From positions 1 to 64,000 of the forward strand of contig NZ_JAGGQQ010000003.1 of NCBI RefSeq assembly GCF_018613195.1: a DNA stretch of 64,000 bases. The letters are read 5' to 3'. Below the pieces are notes generated by a model that was not told the origin of the DNA, did no database searches, and saw nothing but the letters and a program-made list of their open reading frames with translations. Position numbers and translations under genes: made by a program. The DNA comes from Bacillus sp. ISL-45 (GTDB taxonomy: Bacteria; Bacillota; Bacilli; Bacillales; Cytobacillaceae). The first letter of the stretch is position 1; every line of letters starts with the position of its first letter. Shown here piece by piece: positions 26,463 through 34,413 of this stretch.

Positions 26463-27035
26463 ATGATTATATTTAATGCTTATGTTCTTTTTAGCCTTAC
26501 CGTTACACTCCTGATTTCCATTATGCTTGTCCTGCGAAACAGAGATCGATTGACAGGCATGAATGGGATGATTATTTCAATGTTTCTCGGCATGAATATA
26601 GGATTGACTAGTGGAGTTTTATTTGGAACTGTTTATCGCGGTGATTTATTTCTCTCTACCATTCTGTCAATGCTGATAGGGGCAGCGGCTGGCACGATAA
26701 CAGGTGCTTTATTCAGTTCTGCTGCAGCAATCGAAGGTCTTATGTCCGGTATTATGGGCGGCATGATGGGGGCAATGCTTGGAGAAATGCTGGTGCCTGA
26801 AAAATCGCTGATCTTGATCAATATCTTCTTAACGATTTCAGCAGCTAGCTTATTCCTTTTTAAAATACTTCCAAAAACTGAGTCATCCATTAAATCAAAA
26901 AAATATATCGTAAAACCAGTCCTTATTTTTACATTGTTTATCATCTACCTATACTCAGGAAGTCTTCTTGGGGATGACTGGATAAATGACTTGCATTTAA
27001 TCAAAGACCAAGAACAGCACCAGCATCATCCCTGA
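26463..27035 (+). CDS. Glycine-zipper-rich membrane protein, unknown function
   Basis: 190-aa protein with about six TM segments; the central ones are unusually rich in Met, Gly and Ala (SGIMGGMMGAMLGEML), suggesting close helix packing. ATG 26463 is chosen because AAAGGAGG lies 6 nt upstream; an in-frame ATG 24 nt earlier has none. The C-terminus ends with QEQHQHHP, His-rich. No family function recognised. Confidence 0.7.
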   Translation: MIIFNAYVLFSLTVTLLISIMLVLRNRDRLTGMNGMIISMFLGMNIGLTSGVLFGTVYRGDLFLSTILSMLIGAAAGTITGALFSSAAAIEGLMSGIMGGMMGAMLGEMLVPEKSLILINIFLTISAASLFLFKILPKTESSIKSKKYIVKPVLIFTLFIIYLYSGSLLGDDWINDLHLIKDQEQHQHHP

Positions 27036-27066
27036 TTCTGTTACCGGCACTTACAATGATATAAAC

Positions 27067-27093
27067 GAAAGGATAGGCTGATCCCATCCTTTC
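27067..27093. terminator. Bidirectional terminator between convergent genes
   Basis: GAAAGGATAGG and CCCATCCTTTC pair around CTGAT between the convergent membrane-protein and TatD genes. Confidence 0.65.
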
Positions 27094-27097
27094 TAAA

Positions 27098-27871
27098 TTA
27101 TATTTGATAGAAACTTTTCACCTGGTTGTACAAACTGTTGTAAACATCTTCAACCCTGACCTTCTTAATGGCCGCAATTTGCTCGACCACCTGGTGAACC
27201 AATGAAGGCTGAGTCAGCTTATCTTGAAAAATCCCTTCAAATGGCCAAGGTCCATCTGTTTCTGGCATGATCATATGTAATGGATAAAACTCTGCAACCT
27301 CTTTGGTTTCGATTTCGTATAGGATATCTGGAGTGAATGATAAAAAATACTCGTTCTCCACCATTCTCTCCATTGTTTTTTTATCCCCTTTAAACCAATG
27401 AAAATGAGCCTTCCTTACATTATGTTTTTCCAACAGGTCACATACTGCAGATGCATCATCATAAATTGCATGAAGGATGATCGGTTTATCCAGCTTCTTG
27501 GCCAAAACAATAAATTGCTCTAAAACTTCCACATAACCCTGATAAGGAAACCTGCCTTTTGCCTTCTTCCGCAGATAATAAGGCAGTCCAACTTCACCGA
27601 CAGCGACCATTTTTTCTTGATTTGCTTCAATCCAATCCAACAGTTCTGCAACTTCACTATCGGCCGGCAGAGGCTGTTCGGGATGCCATCCAAAAGCGGG
27701 ATAAATATTCGGATGTTGGTCAGCGAATTTTAGATTTTCTTTGCTGGATAAAAGGTTCATAGAGACTGTTATCATACCTTCTACCTTATTTTCTGCTAAC
27801 GTTTTGATAATTTGATTTTGATCTCTTTCGGTATACTTATCAAAATGAATGTGAGCATCAAACACTTTCAT
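27098..27871 (-). CDS. TatD-family metal-dependent hydrolase
   Basis: 257-aa TIM-barrel hydrolase with the metal motif FDAHIHFDKY at the N-terminus, VGEVGL and ILHA downstream, and MPETDGPWPF carrying the terminal Asp ligand. TatD proteins are DNases or other hydrolases. It is the last gene of the TPP-riboswitch operon and overlaps the ATPase gene by 14 nt, so it is co-translated with thiamine-precursor transport genes. A substrate linked to pyrimidine salvage is conceivable. Confidence 0.85.
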   Translation of the reverse strand: MKVFDAHIHFDKYTERDQNQIIKTLAENKVEGMITVSMNLLSSKENLKFADQHPNIYPAFGWHPEQPLPADSEVAELLDWIEANQEKMVAVGEVGLPYYLRKKAKGRFPYQGYVEVLEQFIVLAKKLDKPIILHAIYDDASAVCDLLEKHNVRKAHFHWFKGDKKTMERMVENEYFLSFTPDILYEIETKEVAEFYPLHMIMPETDGPWPFEGIFQDKLTQPSLVHQVVEQIAAIKKVRVEDVYNSLYNQVKSFYQI

Positions 27872-28619
27872 GCAGCCCGCCTGCCTTTAAATCTCTGTAT
27901 ATTTCCCGCTTCAGCTCGAGAAACTCGGTTTCCATAAGCAATGTGTCTGTTCGCGGCCTATTAAAAGATACTTCAATCTCACGAATGATTTTAGCTGGCC
28001 TAGGGGATAAGAGATAGATCCGGTCAGATAAAAAAATTGCCTCTTCAATATTGTGGGTAATAAACAGAACTGATTTCCGTTTCGCTTCCCAAATCGATAA
28101 CAACCACTTTTGCATATCAAAACGGGTGAACTCATCCAGTGCTGAAAATGGCTCATCAAGCAGCAAAACAGATTGTGGGCTTAGAAGCGCCCTTAAAAAA
28201 GCGACCCTTTGCTTCATCCCACCTGAAAGCTGGCGGGGATAAGCATCTTGATAGTCTGATAGGTTTATTTTCCTTAACCAATTTTGAGCCTCTTGTTTAT
28301 CAGGCTTCTGAAACAGTTCCTGGCCTAGCAAAACGTTATCAGTTACCGTCCTCCAGGGCAAAAGCGAATTCTGCTGGGGCATATATGCTATATTCCCTGT
28401 TTCCCCATTAATTTTCCGGTCATCAAGAAACAATATGCCTTCCTCAGGTTCGATCAAGCCGCCAATACATTGAAAAATGGTGCTTTTACCACTGCCAGAA
28501 GGTCCAATAATGGAAACAAATTCTCCTTCTTTCACATAAAAAGACAGATCATCAAGCACTAACCCTGTGTCTTTGAAGGATTTACTGACGTTTTCAAGTC
28601 TGATTTTCACTTCCATCAT
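27858..28619 (-). CDS. thiZ: ABC transporter ATP-binding protein (ThiZ-like)
   Basis: 253-aa ATPase with Walker A GPSGSGKST, signature LSGGMKQR, Walker B VLLLDEP and switch ITHNIEE, matching the nitrate/taurine/thiamine-precursor subfamily. Start overlaps the permease stop by 4 nt. With the permease, binding protein and TPP riboswitch this matches the ThiXYZ importer of formyl-aminopyrimidine in Bacillus halodurans; identity of the substrate is inference. Confidence 0.88.
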   Translation of the reverse strand: MMEVKIRLENVSKSFKDTGLVLDDLSFYVKEGEFVSIIGPSGSGKSTIFQCIGGLIEPEEGILFLDDRKINGETGNIAYMPQQNSLLPWRTVTDNVLLGQELFQKPDKQEAQNWLRKINLSDYQDAYPRQLSGGMKQRVAFLRALLSPQSVLLLDEPFSALDEFTRFDMQKWLLSIWEAKRKSVLFITHNIEEAIFLSDRIYLLSPRPAKIIREIEVSFNRPRTDTLLMETEFLELKREIYRDLKAGGLHESV

Positions 28620-29377
28620 TCCTCACTTTTGACATTCCATTTTATTACATTCTTTTCAATCATCACAATTACACTGTAGAGCAGCATGCTGAAAAAGATA
28701 ATAATGAAAATGGCAATAAACACACGATCTGTCCTGAAGGCTGAGGAAGATAGTGTCATAAATACGCCAATTCCCTTCTCAGCTCCCAGCCATTCTGAAA
28801 TAACCGCACCCATGACGCTGTAAGTCGCTGCTATTTTCAATCCAGAGAACAGAGGGGACAGTGCATTAGGGAGTTCAAGCTTCGAAAATGTCTGGAACCG
28901 TGTGGCGCCTGACATCCTCATGTAATGAAGAAGTTCTCCCGGAACATTGCTGAAACCATCCAATGAAGCAATAGTGACCGGGAAAAAACAAACTAGAATG
29001 ATAATGAGCAATTTGGGCAAAAAGCCGAAACCAAACCAAATGACCAACAGAGGGGCTAAAACGATAATCGGTACATTTTGCGATAGAATCAACAATGGAT
29101 AAAATGCATTTCTCATAGAAGGTATCAAGTGGAGTATCATGGCAATCAAAAATCCGATGGTTGATCCCAGCAAAAGCCCGGTAATCGCCAATGTCAGGGT
29201 TGCTCCTATATCCGGCAAAAATAAAGGATAACTCCCTGCCGCTTCCTTAAAGATGACAGAAGGAGCAGGCAGCAGCCATGCCGGTATCTCTTGTACACGA
29301 GTAATCATTTCCCAAAACAAGAAGAAAAGGAGGAGGACCATAAATGGCCGCCATCCTCTATTCCATAATGTGTTCAT
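28616..29377 (-). CDS. thiX: ABC transporter permease (ThiX-like)
   Basis: 253-aa permease with six TM helices and the EAA-type loop PGELLHYMRMSGATRFQTF, of the SsuC/TauC family. Start overlaps the preceding gene by 4 nt. It carries the pyrimidine precursor across the membrane with ThiZ and ThiY. Confidence 0.88.
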   Translation of the reverse strand: MNTLWNRGWRPFMVLLLFFLFWEMITRVQEIPAWLLPAPSVIFKEAAGSYPLFLPDIGATLTLAITGLLLGSTIGFLIAMILHLIPSMRNAFYPLLILSQNVPIIVLAPLLVIWFGFGFLPKLLIIILVCFFPVTIASLDGFSNVPGELLHYMRMSGATRFQTFSKLELPNALSPLFSGLKIAATYSVMGAVISEWLGAEKGIGVFMTLSSSAFRTDRVFIAIFIIIFFSMLLYSVIVMIEKNVIKWNVKSEE

Positions 29378-29670
29378 TGCCGATATTTCTCCGTCAGCCT
29401 GCCCATCGTAATTCCCTCTGGCTGATATAAGACTTTCACCTGGGATATGACATTCGGAGCTCCAAGTTCAATCATCTTTTTGTTCATCTCAGCTATCACC
29501 GCTAACAGTTGCTCCAGTTCACCCTCCATTGTTGTTTCCAGCGGATGGACTTCATAATTTACACCAGACTTATCAATGATTTTGATTGCCTCATCCACCA
29601 ATCCAATGACCTCCTCTGCAGAAGAAGCTTTAGGTATGATTTGTACACTCACTAACGCTGTTGCCATCAT
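29374..29670 (-). CDS. Thiamine-binding-like protein (MTH1187/YkoF, DUF77 family)
   Basis: 98-aa ferredoxin-like alpha/beta protein (VQIIPKASSAEEVIGLVDEA...VNYEVHPLETTMEG) of the MTH1187/YkoF-like thiamine-binding family, which lacks enzyme motifs. YkoF of B. subtilis binds thiamine and is in a thiamine-regulated operon. It overlaps the binding-protein stop and the next gene, so it is translated within the thi operon; it is cytoplasmic. Confidence 0.85.
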   Translation of the reverse strand: MMATALVSVQIIPKASSAEEVIGLVDEAIKIIDKSGVNYEVHPLETTMEGELEQLLAVIAEMNKKMIELGAPNVISQVKVLYQPEGITMGRLTEKYRQ

Positions 29671-30671
29671 CAGTTCCCCCTTTCTGGTAAAAATTCATTG
29701 GTAAAGGCTTTTTCAGCTTCTAATTCCTTCTCCAAAAGGTCATTCTCAAACATCCAATCACTATAATTCTGCCAAACCTCCAGCTTTTGCTCACCCCAGC
29801 GCTCAGCGTCATCCTGGTATCTAGGGGATAGCCATTCTTGGCTTCTCTTCACCAGTTCTTCATCCAAATCAGGTACCGCCTTAATCAAAATATCTGCACT
29901 GTCAGCTGGATGCTCAATCGCAAATTCATAACCCTCTGTTAGTGCAGCCATAAATTCTTTGACTGTTTCCGGATCATCTTTGATCATTTTTTCATTCGTG
30001 GTGATGACGGGTGTATAGTAGTCCAGTTTCTTTGAGAAATCTGTTAGATAAACCATATTGATCGATTCATTACGAATTTCCGCCTCAACTCCTGTCCAAC
30101 CATAATAAATCCAGGCAAAATCAATATCACGATTTACCGCTGTAAAAAAGTCAGAGTCTCCCATATTAACAATCTTCACTTTCTCGACATCGGCATTTTC
30201 TTGCTTCATCAATGAATTGATTACAGCTTTTTCAATTGGCGATCCCCAGCCGCCATATGTTTTGCCTTCAAAATCCTTTGGTGAAACTATATTTTTAGCC
30301 TTTGGAGAGGCAAATCCAGATGTATTATGCTGAATAACAGCCGCCAGTGAAACAAGCGGTATCCCCTGGATTCTAGCCTGCGTGATTCCTTCCTGGTAAC
30401 TTACTCCGAATTCCGATTTTCCTGATGCGACAAGCTGGTCTGCTCCTGCTTCCCCCGGGAGGATTATATTTACGTCCAAACCGCGATTCTTGAAATAGCC
30501 TTTTTCTTTTGCGACATAGATTCCCGTATGGTTTGTGTTCGGCGTCCAATCAAGCACAATTGACACCTTCTTCAATTTGTCTTCCTTCTCCATTGATGAC
30601 TGACTTGAAGAACAGGCAGCCAGACCCCAGACTAACAAAAATGCAGAAAACAAGATTAATAATTTCTTCAT
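29670..30671 (-). CDS. thiY: Substrate-binding lipoprotein, NMT1/THI5 type (ThiY-like)
   Basis: 333-aa lipoprotein with signal peptide and lipobox GLAAC near residue 20, then the NMT1/THI5-like fold beginning VSIVLDWTPNTNHTGIYVAKEKGYF, a hallmark of pyrimidine-precursor binding proteins. First gene of the operon behind the TPP riboswitch. Likely ligand: formyl-aminopyrimidine or a similar HMP precursor. Confidence 0.92.
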   Translation of the reverse strand: MKKLLILFSAFLLVWGLAACSSSQSSMEKEDKLKKVSIVLDWTPNTNHTGIYVAKEKGYFKNRGLDVNIILPGEAGADQLVASGKSEFGVSYQEGITQARIQGIPLVSLAAVIQHNTSGFASPKAKNIVSPKDFEGKTYGGWGSPIEKAVINSLMKQENADVEKVKIVNMGDSDFFTAVNRDIDFAWIYYGWTGVEAEIRNESINMVYLTDFSKKLDYYTPVITTNEKMIKDDPETVKEFMAALTEGYEFAIEHPADSADILIKAVPDLDEELVKRSQEWLSPRYQDDAERWGEQKLEVWQNYSDWMFENDLLEKELEAEKAFTNEFLPERGN

Positions 30672-30740
30672 GTTTTTCCCCTCTTCTCTATTTGTTTGAC
30701 AATGAAGGCGGAAAAGAAGGCTAAAGTAAAGTTAATAAAA

Positions 30741-30772
30741 TAAAAAATGCGCTCAGGGAATCCCAAGCGCAT
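30741..30772 (-). terminator. TPP riboswitch expression-platform terminator
   Basis: Minus strand ATGCGCT and AGCGCAT pair, followed by a six-T run, placed between the aptamer and thiY, so it should form when TPP is bound. Confidence 0.85.
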
Positions 30773-30810
30773 GAATAAATCCATAATAAACGAAAAACGT
30801 CTATCAGAAG

Positions 30811-30899
30811 ATGTTACCTACGCTGGTACTAACCAGATCAGGTTAAAGGGTCAGCATCTATGGACACTTTCTCAGCCGGCACTTCCGGCTCCCCTACAT
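30811..30899 (-). promoter_or_regulatory. TPP riboswitch (THI element)
   Basis: The minus strand has the conserved blocks in order: GGGGAGCC, CTGAGA, GACCCTTT, ACCTGATCTGG, and CAGCGTAGG, the THI-box pattern. It lies upstream of thiY and is followed by a terminator, so TPP should repress the operon by premature termination. Confidence 0.97.
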
Positions 30900-30994
30900 T
30901 TCCTATTCTCCAATTGTCATCTCTACTATATAGAATGTTTTATGATTCGTCTAGAAAAATAAACCGTTTTCTTCTTCATATAGTTAAACATATC

Positions 30995-32182
30995 TTAATC
31001 AATGATAGAAATAATCTTCTTCGCAGAAGCGGCAAGTTCCAGCTTTTCAAGTGTCTGGCAGTAATCATATTCTATATTTCCAATAGAAGGTTCTTCTATC
31101 CCGGTAAGATAATTCAATACTTTATAATCACCGAACCATTCTCCAGCCTCTGCTTCAGGATGTGTAACGTTTTTCCAGGTGTTTTGAAGTTTTGGGCTGT
31201 AGATTCTTCTTGCCCCTGGTTTTAGCTTGCATGAACTCAATTTAATTTGATAGTTAAGTCCGGGAATTCCTTCATGCACATCGTTGAAGATATGAGGCCA
31301 GTAATCTTTTCTTGAACCTGTATGAGAATGTGCCGTGGCCCACTCTTCCACTTTTTTCAATACTTCTGTATCAAAAAGGATGGCATACAGTCTTTTTCCT
31401 AATTGGATTCGTTCATGCAATGATTGAAACTGATTCACTGTCTGCCCAGCAAGTTTAGTCACACCATAGTCATTGTAGGGGAAAAGAATTTGATTGAAGG
31501 ACAAAAAATCCTGTATCTCAAACTCCAGGGTACTGAATACATCCTTGATATAGTTCTGGTTTTGGATGACTCTATTTTCAATATAGTTCTGTTCATTGAT
31601 AATTAAACCAATTGTGAGCAGGGGTGAATTAGATGATACCCAATAATAATCCCATATCGTCTCAATAAAGACCGAAATATTAAAGTGGGGAAGCAGCCTG
31701 AATAACGGTTCTTTCCTTTTAAGACTTTCTTCATAAAGCAGCAGCTGTGGAAATGCATCCTGGAAGATAAGCCAATTCCCTCGTTCAAGGAATGAGAAAA
31801 ACGAGCTTTTTTCTTTTTTGGGTAACAGCCTTGTTAATAGCTCTGCTTTTAAATCTGTCATGCTCCATCCGCCATTCCTTGAGACCATATGGGCCAGTAA
31901 TGCCCAATTGATTTCCGGGTGCTTCTTATAAAAGTCCAGGTAGGCTTTCGTTCTAGTAATATTGTTTTTATTTAGTTCCTTGGTCTTCAACTTTATCTCT
32001 TGGATGATTTTTCTCTCTTCTTCTAAGGGGTTCTTAGTCAAGTTCATTTTTTGCCTTCTTTGTAATTTTTCATGAATCACTTCAATAGGCGACTTTACTT
32101 TTCTCTTAAAAAAGGATATTGTTCCTCCCCCCTCATTCTGGATTTCGATTAAACCATCACCACAAATAAGATCCTTTTCCAT
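30995..32182 (-). CDS. DUF2515 (YppC-like) protein
   Basis: 395-aa protein with the DUF2515 pattern NITRTKAYLDFYKKHPEINW and LLAHMVSRNGGWSMTDLKAEL near residues 75-110, as in B. subtilis YppC, which is shorter (about 321 aa) and of unknown function. No TM segment. The ribosome site at ATG 32182 is weak, so the first 40-odd residues are uncertain; a downstream ATG (MNLTKNPLEEE) is an alternative. Confidence 0.7.
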   Translation of the reverse strand: MEKDLICGDGLIEIQNEGGGTISFFKRKVKSPIEVIHEKLQRRQKMNLTKNPLEEERKIIQEIKLKTKELNKNNITRTKAYLDFYKKHPEINWALLAHMVSRNGGWSMTDLKAELLTRLLPKKEKSSFFSFLERGNWLIFQDAFPQLLLYEESLKRKEPLFRLLPHFNISVFIETIWDYYWVSSNSPLLTIGLIINEQNYIENRVIQNQNYIKDVFSTLEFEIQDFLSFNQILFPYNDYGVTKLAGQTVNQFQSLHERIQLGKRLYAILFDTEVLKKVEEWATAHSHTGSRKDYWPHIFNDVHEGIPGLNYQIKLSSCKLKPGARRIYSPKLQNTWKNVTHPEAEAGEWFGDYKVLNYLTGIEEPSIGNIEYDYCQTLEKLELAASAKKIISIID

Positions 32183-32330
32183 TCTATTTCTTTCTTATTA
32201 AATAAATGAGCTAAACACAAAAGAAATACAAACCTGGAATTCCCCTCAGTTTTGCAGGTCCAAGTTCCTTAAACTGAAATCGCCCATATCATAGCAGTGG
32301 AGTGTGAATTTCGTTTTGGGGAGGAATACG

Positions 32331-33185
32331 ATGTTTTATCACGTTAAGGAATTACAGTATCAAGCGAAACCGGAAAGGCCAGACCCTGTCTACGCCAAAA
32401 AGCTGCAGGAAGTTATTGGCGGACAATTCGGGGAAATCTCTGTTGCAATGCAATATTTATTCCAGGGATGGAATACGCGCGGTGACGGAAAATATCGGGA
32501 TCTCTTGATGGATACCGGTACAGAAGAGCTGGCCCATATTGAAATGCTTTCTACCATGGTCGCCAGGCTGTTAGATGGAGCTCCTGTTGGCGCACAAGAG
32601 GAAGCAGCAAAGGATCCGGTGATGAAAGCGATTTTAGGGGGCATGAATCCACAGCATATCATCGTATCAGGTTTGGGAGCAATGCCGGCTGACAGCGTTG
32701 GAAACCGTTGGACGGCAGATTACATCATCGCGAGCGGCAATCTTCTCGCAGACTTCAGGGCTAACCTGAATGCTGAGTCCCAGGGCAGGCTCCAGGTCGC
32801 CAGACTTTACTATGAAACGACAGACCGCGGCGTAAGGGATATGCTATCCTGGCTGCTGGCAAGAGACACAATGCACCAAAACCAGTGGATCGCTGCTATA
32901 AAGGAATTGGAAGCAAAGGAAAACGTAGTGGTGCCAAGCACCTTCCCGAAACACCTGGAAAAACAGGAAGTTTCCTACGTGCTGTTTAATCTTTCAGAGG
33001 GAGACGAAAGTGCGGCTGGCAGATGGGCAAGCGGAACCAGCATGGACGGCCTTGGCACATTCCAGTACGTCCAAAATCCTGCTCCATTTGGGCCAAAGCC
33101 AAAACTTAAACCAGCACCTCCTTATATCTTTAATACACCACCTGCGGTTATGCGCATTGAACAGATCCCGCCAAACTTGATGTGA
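32331..33185 (+). CDS. Manganese catalase family protein
   Basis: 284-aa dimanganese catalase with ferritin-like four-helix core: QEVIGGQFGEISVAMQYLFQGW and TEELAHIEMLSTM carry the Glu/His metal ligands, and RDMLSWLLARDTMHQNQW completes the second set. It decomposes hydrogen peroxide. ATG 32331 with GGGGAGG 7 nt upstream is better than GTG 32304. Similar to YdbD/YjqC/CotJC-type bacilli enzymes; full-length rather than spore-type short. Terminator follows. Confidence 0.92.
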   Translation: MFYHVKELQYQAKPERPDPVYAKKLQEVIGGQFGEISVAMQYLFQGWNTRGDGKYRDLLMDTGTEELAHIEMLSTMVARLLDGAPVGAQEEAAKDPVMKAILGGMNPQHIIVSGLGAMPADSVGNRWTADYIIASGNLLADFRANLNAESQGRLQVARLYYETTDRGVRDMLSWLLARDTMHQNQWIAAIKELEAKENVVVPSTFPKHLEKQEVSYVLFNLSEGDESAAGRWASGTSMDGLGTFQYVQNPAPFGPKPKLKPAPPYIFNTPPAVMRIEQIPPNLM

Positions 33186-33197
33186 GAGAGGAAAATC

Positions 33198-33237
33198 AAA
33201 AAAGCTTCAACCCTTAAGAAAAGGATTGAAGCTTTTT
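33198..33237 (+). terminator. Terminator of manganese catalase gene
   Basis: AAAAAGCTTCAA and TTGAAGCTTTTT form a 12-bp stem ending in T residues, just before the tRNA. Confidence 0.85.
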
Positions 33238-33241
33238 AGTA

Positions 33242-33314
33242 TGATTCCTACTGGGTTCGAACCAGCGACCTCTACCCTGTCAAGGTAGCGCTCTCCCAGC
33301 TGAGCTAAGGAATC
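33242..33314 (-). tRNA. tRNA-Val (GAC)
   Basis: Minus strand starts GATTCCTTAGCTCAGCTGGG and closes with AGGAATC plus A. Anticodon arm CTACC-TTGACAG-GGTAG gives anticodon GAC (valine). T arm has GGTTCGAA. No CCA is encoded after the discriminator A, so CCA must be added enzymatically. Confidence 0.95.
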
Positions 33315-33403
33315 TTATTAGTTTGTCCTGTTTAGTGAGGACATTAACTAATATATACTGGATTAATAGGATTGTCAATAATCTTTTGCATAAAAATCCT
33401 GAT

Positions 33404-34021
33404 TTATAATTTCTTAATTGCATTAAGTACACTTTTAATATATTCATCCTCATGCGGAACAAAATCGTGCTTCTTCACAAGCATGCTATGCGATTTCTTT
33501 TTATGATCCCCGCTCACCAGGAAACCTTCTACTTTTATTTCCTCAACCTTCCCAAACCATAAGTTTTCAAATTCAGTCAGGCTTGCCATCATGATACCGG
33601 ATACCTCTTCTCTTTGCAGTTTGTAATGATCGAAGGGTTGATGTTGATCATACAAATAAACATGGCATAATTCGTTGTCGATTAATTCTGGACTGTTCAA
33701 TGAATCTTTTATTATTCCTAAAGAATGCAAATCCTCCATGGCCAATTCAATTCCAAGCTCCTCTTTCACTTCCCTTAAGCCATCCAAAGGACTTTCATCA
33801 GCAAGAATGTGCCCTGCTGCAGTGATATCCAACAATTCAGGATAATCTTTTTTAATCGAACTCCGGACTTGGAAGAAAAGAAAATCTTCATTGCCTATTC
33901 TCTCTGTTAACCAGCAATGAAAGGTTTCATGCCAATATCCTGCTTTATGTACTTCTGTTCTCGTACCCGTTCCCATCCAATTTCCCTGTTCATCAAACAC
34001 CTTAAGCATTTCATTTTCCAC
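33404..34021 (-). CDS. Nudix hydrolase (Idi/YfcD-type)
   Basis: 205-aa Nudix protein. The Nudix box lies in GHILADESPLDGL-REVKEELGI, and the N-terminus FDEQGNWMGTGTRTEVHKAGYWHETFHCWL resembles isopentenyl-diphosphate isomerase-like/YfcD Nudix enzymes. GTG 34021 start has GGAGG 8 nt upstream. Substrate not identifiable. Monocistronic, next to the divergent SOS-controlled gene. Confidence 0.85.
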   Translation of the reverse strand: MENEMLKVFDEQGNWMGTGTRTEVHKAGYWHETFHCWLTERIGNEDFLFFQVRSSIKKDYPELLDITAAGHILADESPLDGLREVKEELGIELAMEDLHSLGIIKDSLNSPELIDNELCHVYLYDQHQPFDHYKLQREEVSGIMMASLTEFENLWFGKVEEIKVEGFLVSGDHKKKSHSMLVKKHDFVPHEDEYIKSVLNAIKKL

Positions 34022-34071
34022 TCATAACACCTCCCTCCTAAATCATACCATATATTCTCCGAAAAATATTA

Positions 34072-34122
34072 CGAACAAGCGTTCTAAAAAGATTGAATAA
34101 AGAACGAATGTTCGGGTATAAT
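34072..34122 (+). promoter_or_regulatory. Two LexA boxes around a sigma-A promoter
   Basis: CGAACAAGCGTTCT (34072-34085) and AGAACGAATGTTCG (34101-34114) each match 13 of 14 positions of the Bacillus SOS box CGAACRNRYGTTYG. They flank or overlap the promoter TTGAAT (34093), 18 nt, TATAAT (34117). So repression by LexA and induction by DNA damage are likely. Confidence 0.88.
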
Positions 34123-34153
34123 GTAATTAGAAATTATAAGGAGTGGAAAACGC

Positions 34154-34375
34154 ATGAATGGCCTTCTTGAACAATCATTTAATGAAAACCTTCCTGTCGA
34201 GATGATCTATCTTGCAGCAAATAACCAGATTACCCAGCGGAGAGTTATTGTAAAAGAGTTGCACGATCGTTATTTTAAAGCATATTGTTTTCTCAGAAAG
34301 GCAGACCGCCTGTTCAAAAAGGAACACATACTTTCAGTTATGCCTGTAAGACGCAAGCTGCTTAAATCAAGCTAA
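34154..34375 (+). CDS. Small WYL-like domain protein under SOS control
   Basis: 73-aa protein resembling an isolated WYL domain (SH3-like beta fold): PVEMIYLAANNQITQRRVIVKEL and the YFKAYCFLRKADRLFKKEHILSV stretch with the characteristic basic/aromatic pattern of WYL C-termini. WYL domains bind ligands or single-stranded DNA and often sit in DNA-damage regulators. AAGGAG lies 10 nt before the ATG. Two SOS boxes lie upstream, so the gene is probably part of the DNA-damage response. Free-standing WYL proteins this small are poorly known. Confidence 0.75.
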   Translation: MNGLLEQSFNENLPVEMIYLAANNQITQRRVIVKELHDRYFKAYCFLRKADRLFKKEHILSVMPVRRKLLKSS

Positions 34376-34413
34376 AAAAAGAAGCCCTTCAGTAAGGACT
34401 CCTTTTATATTGA

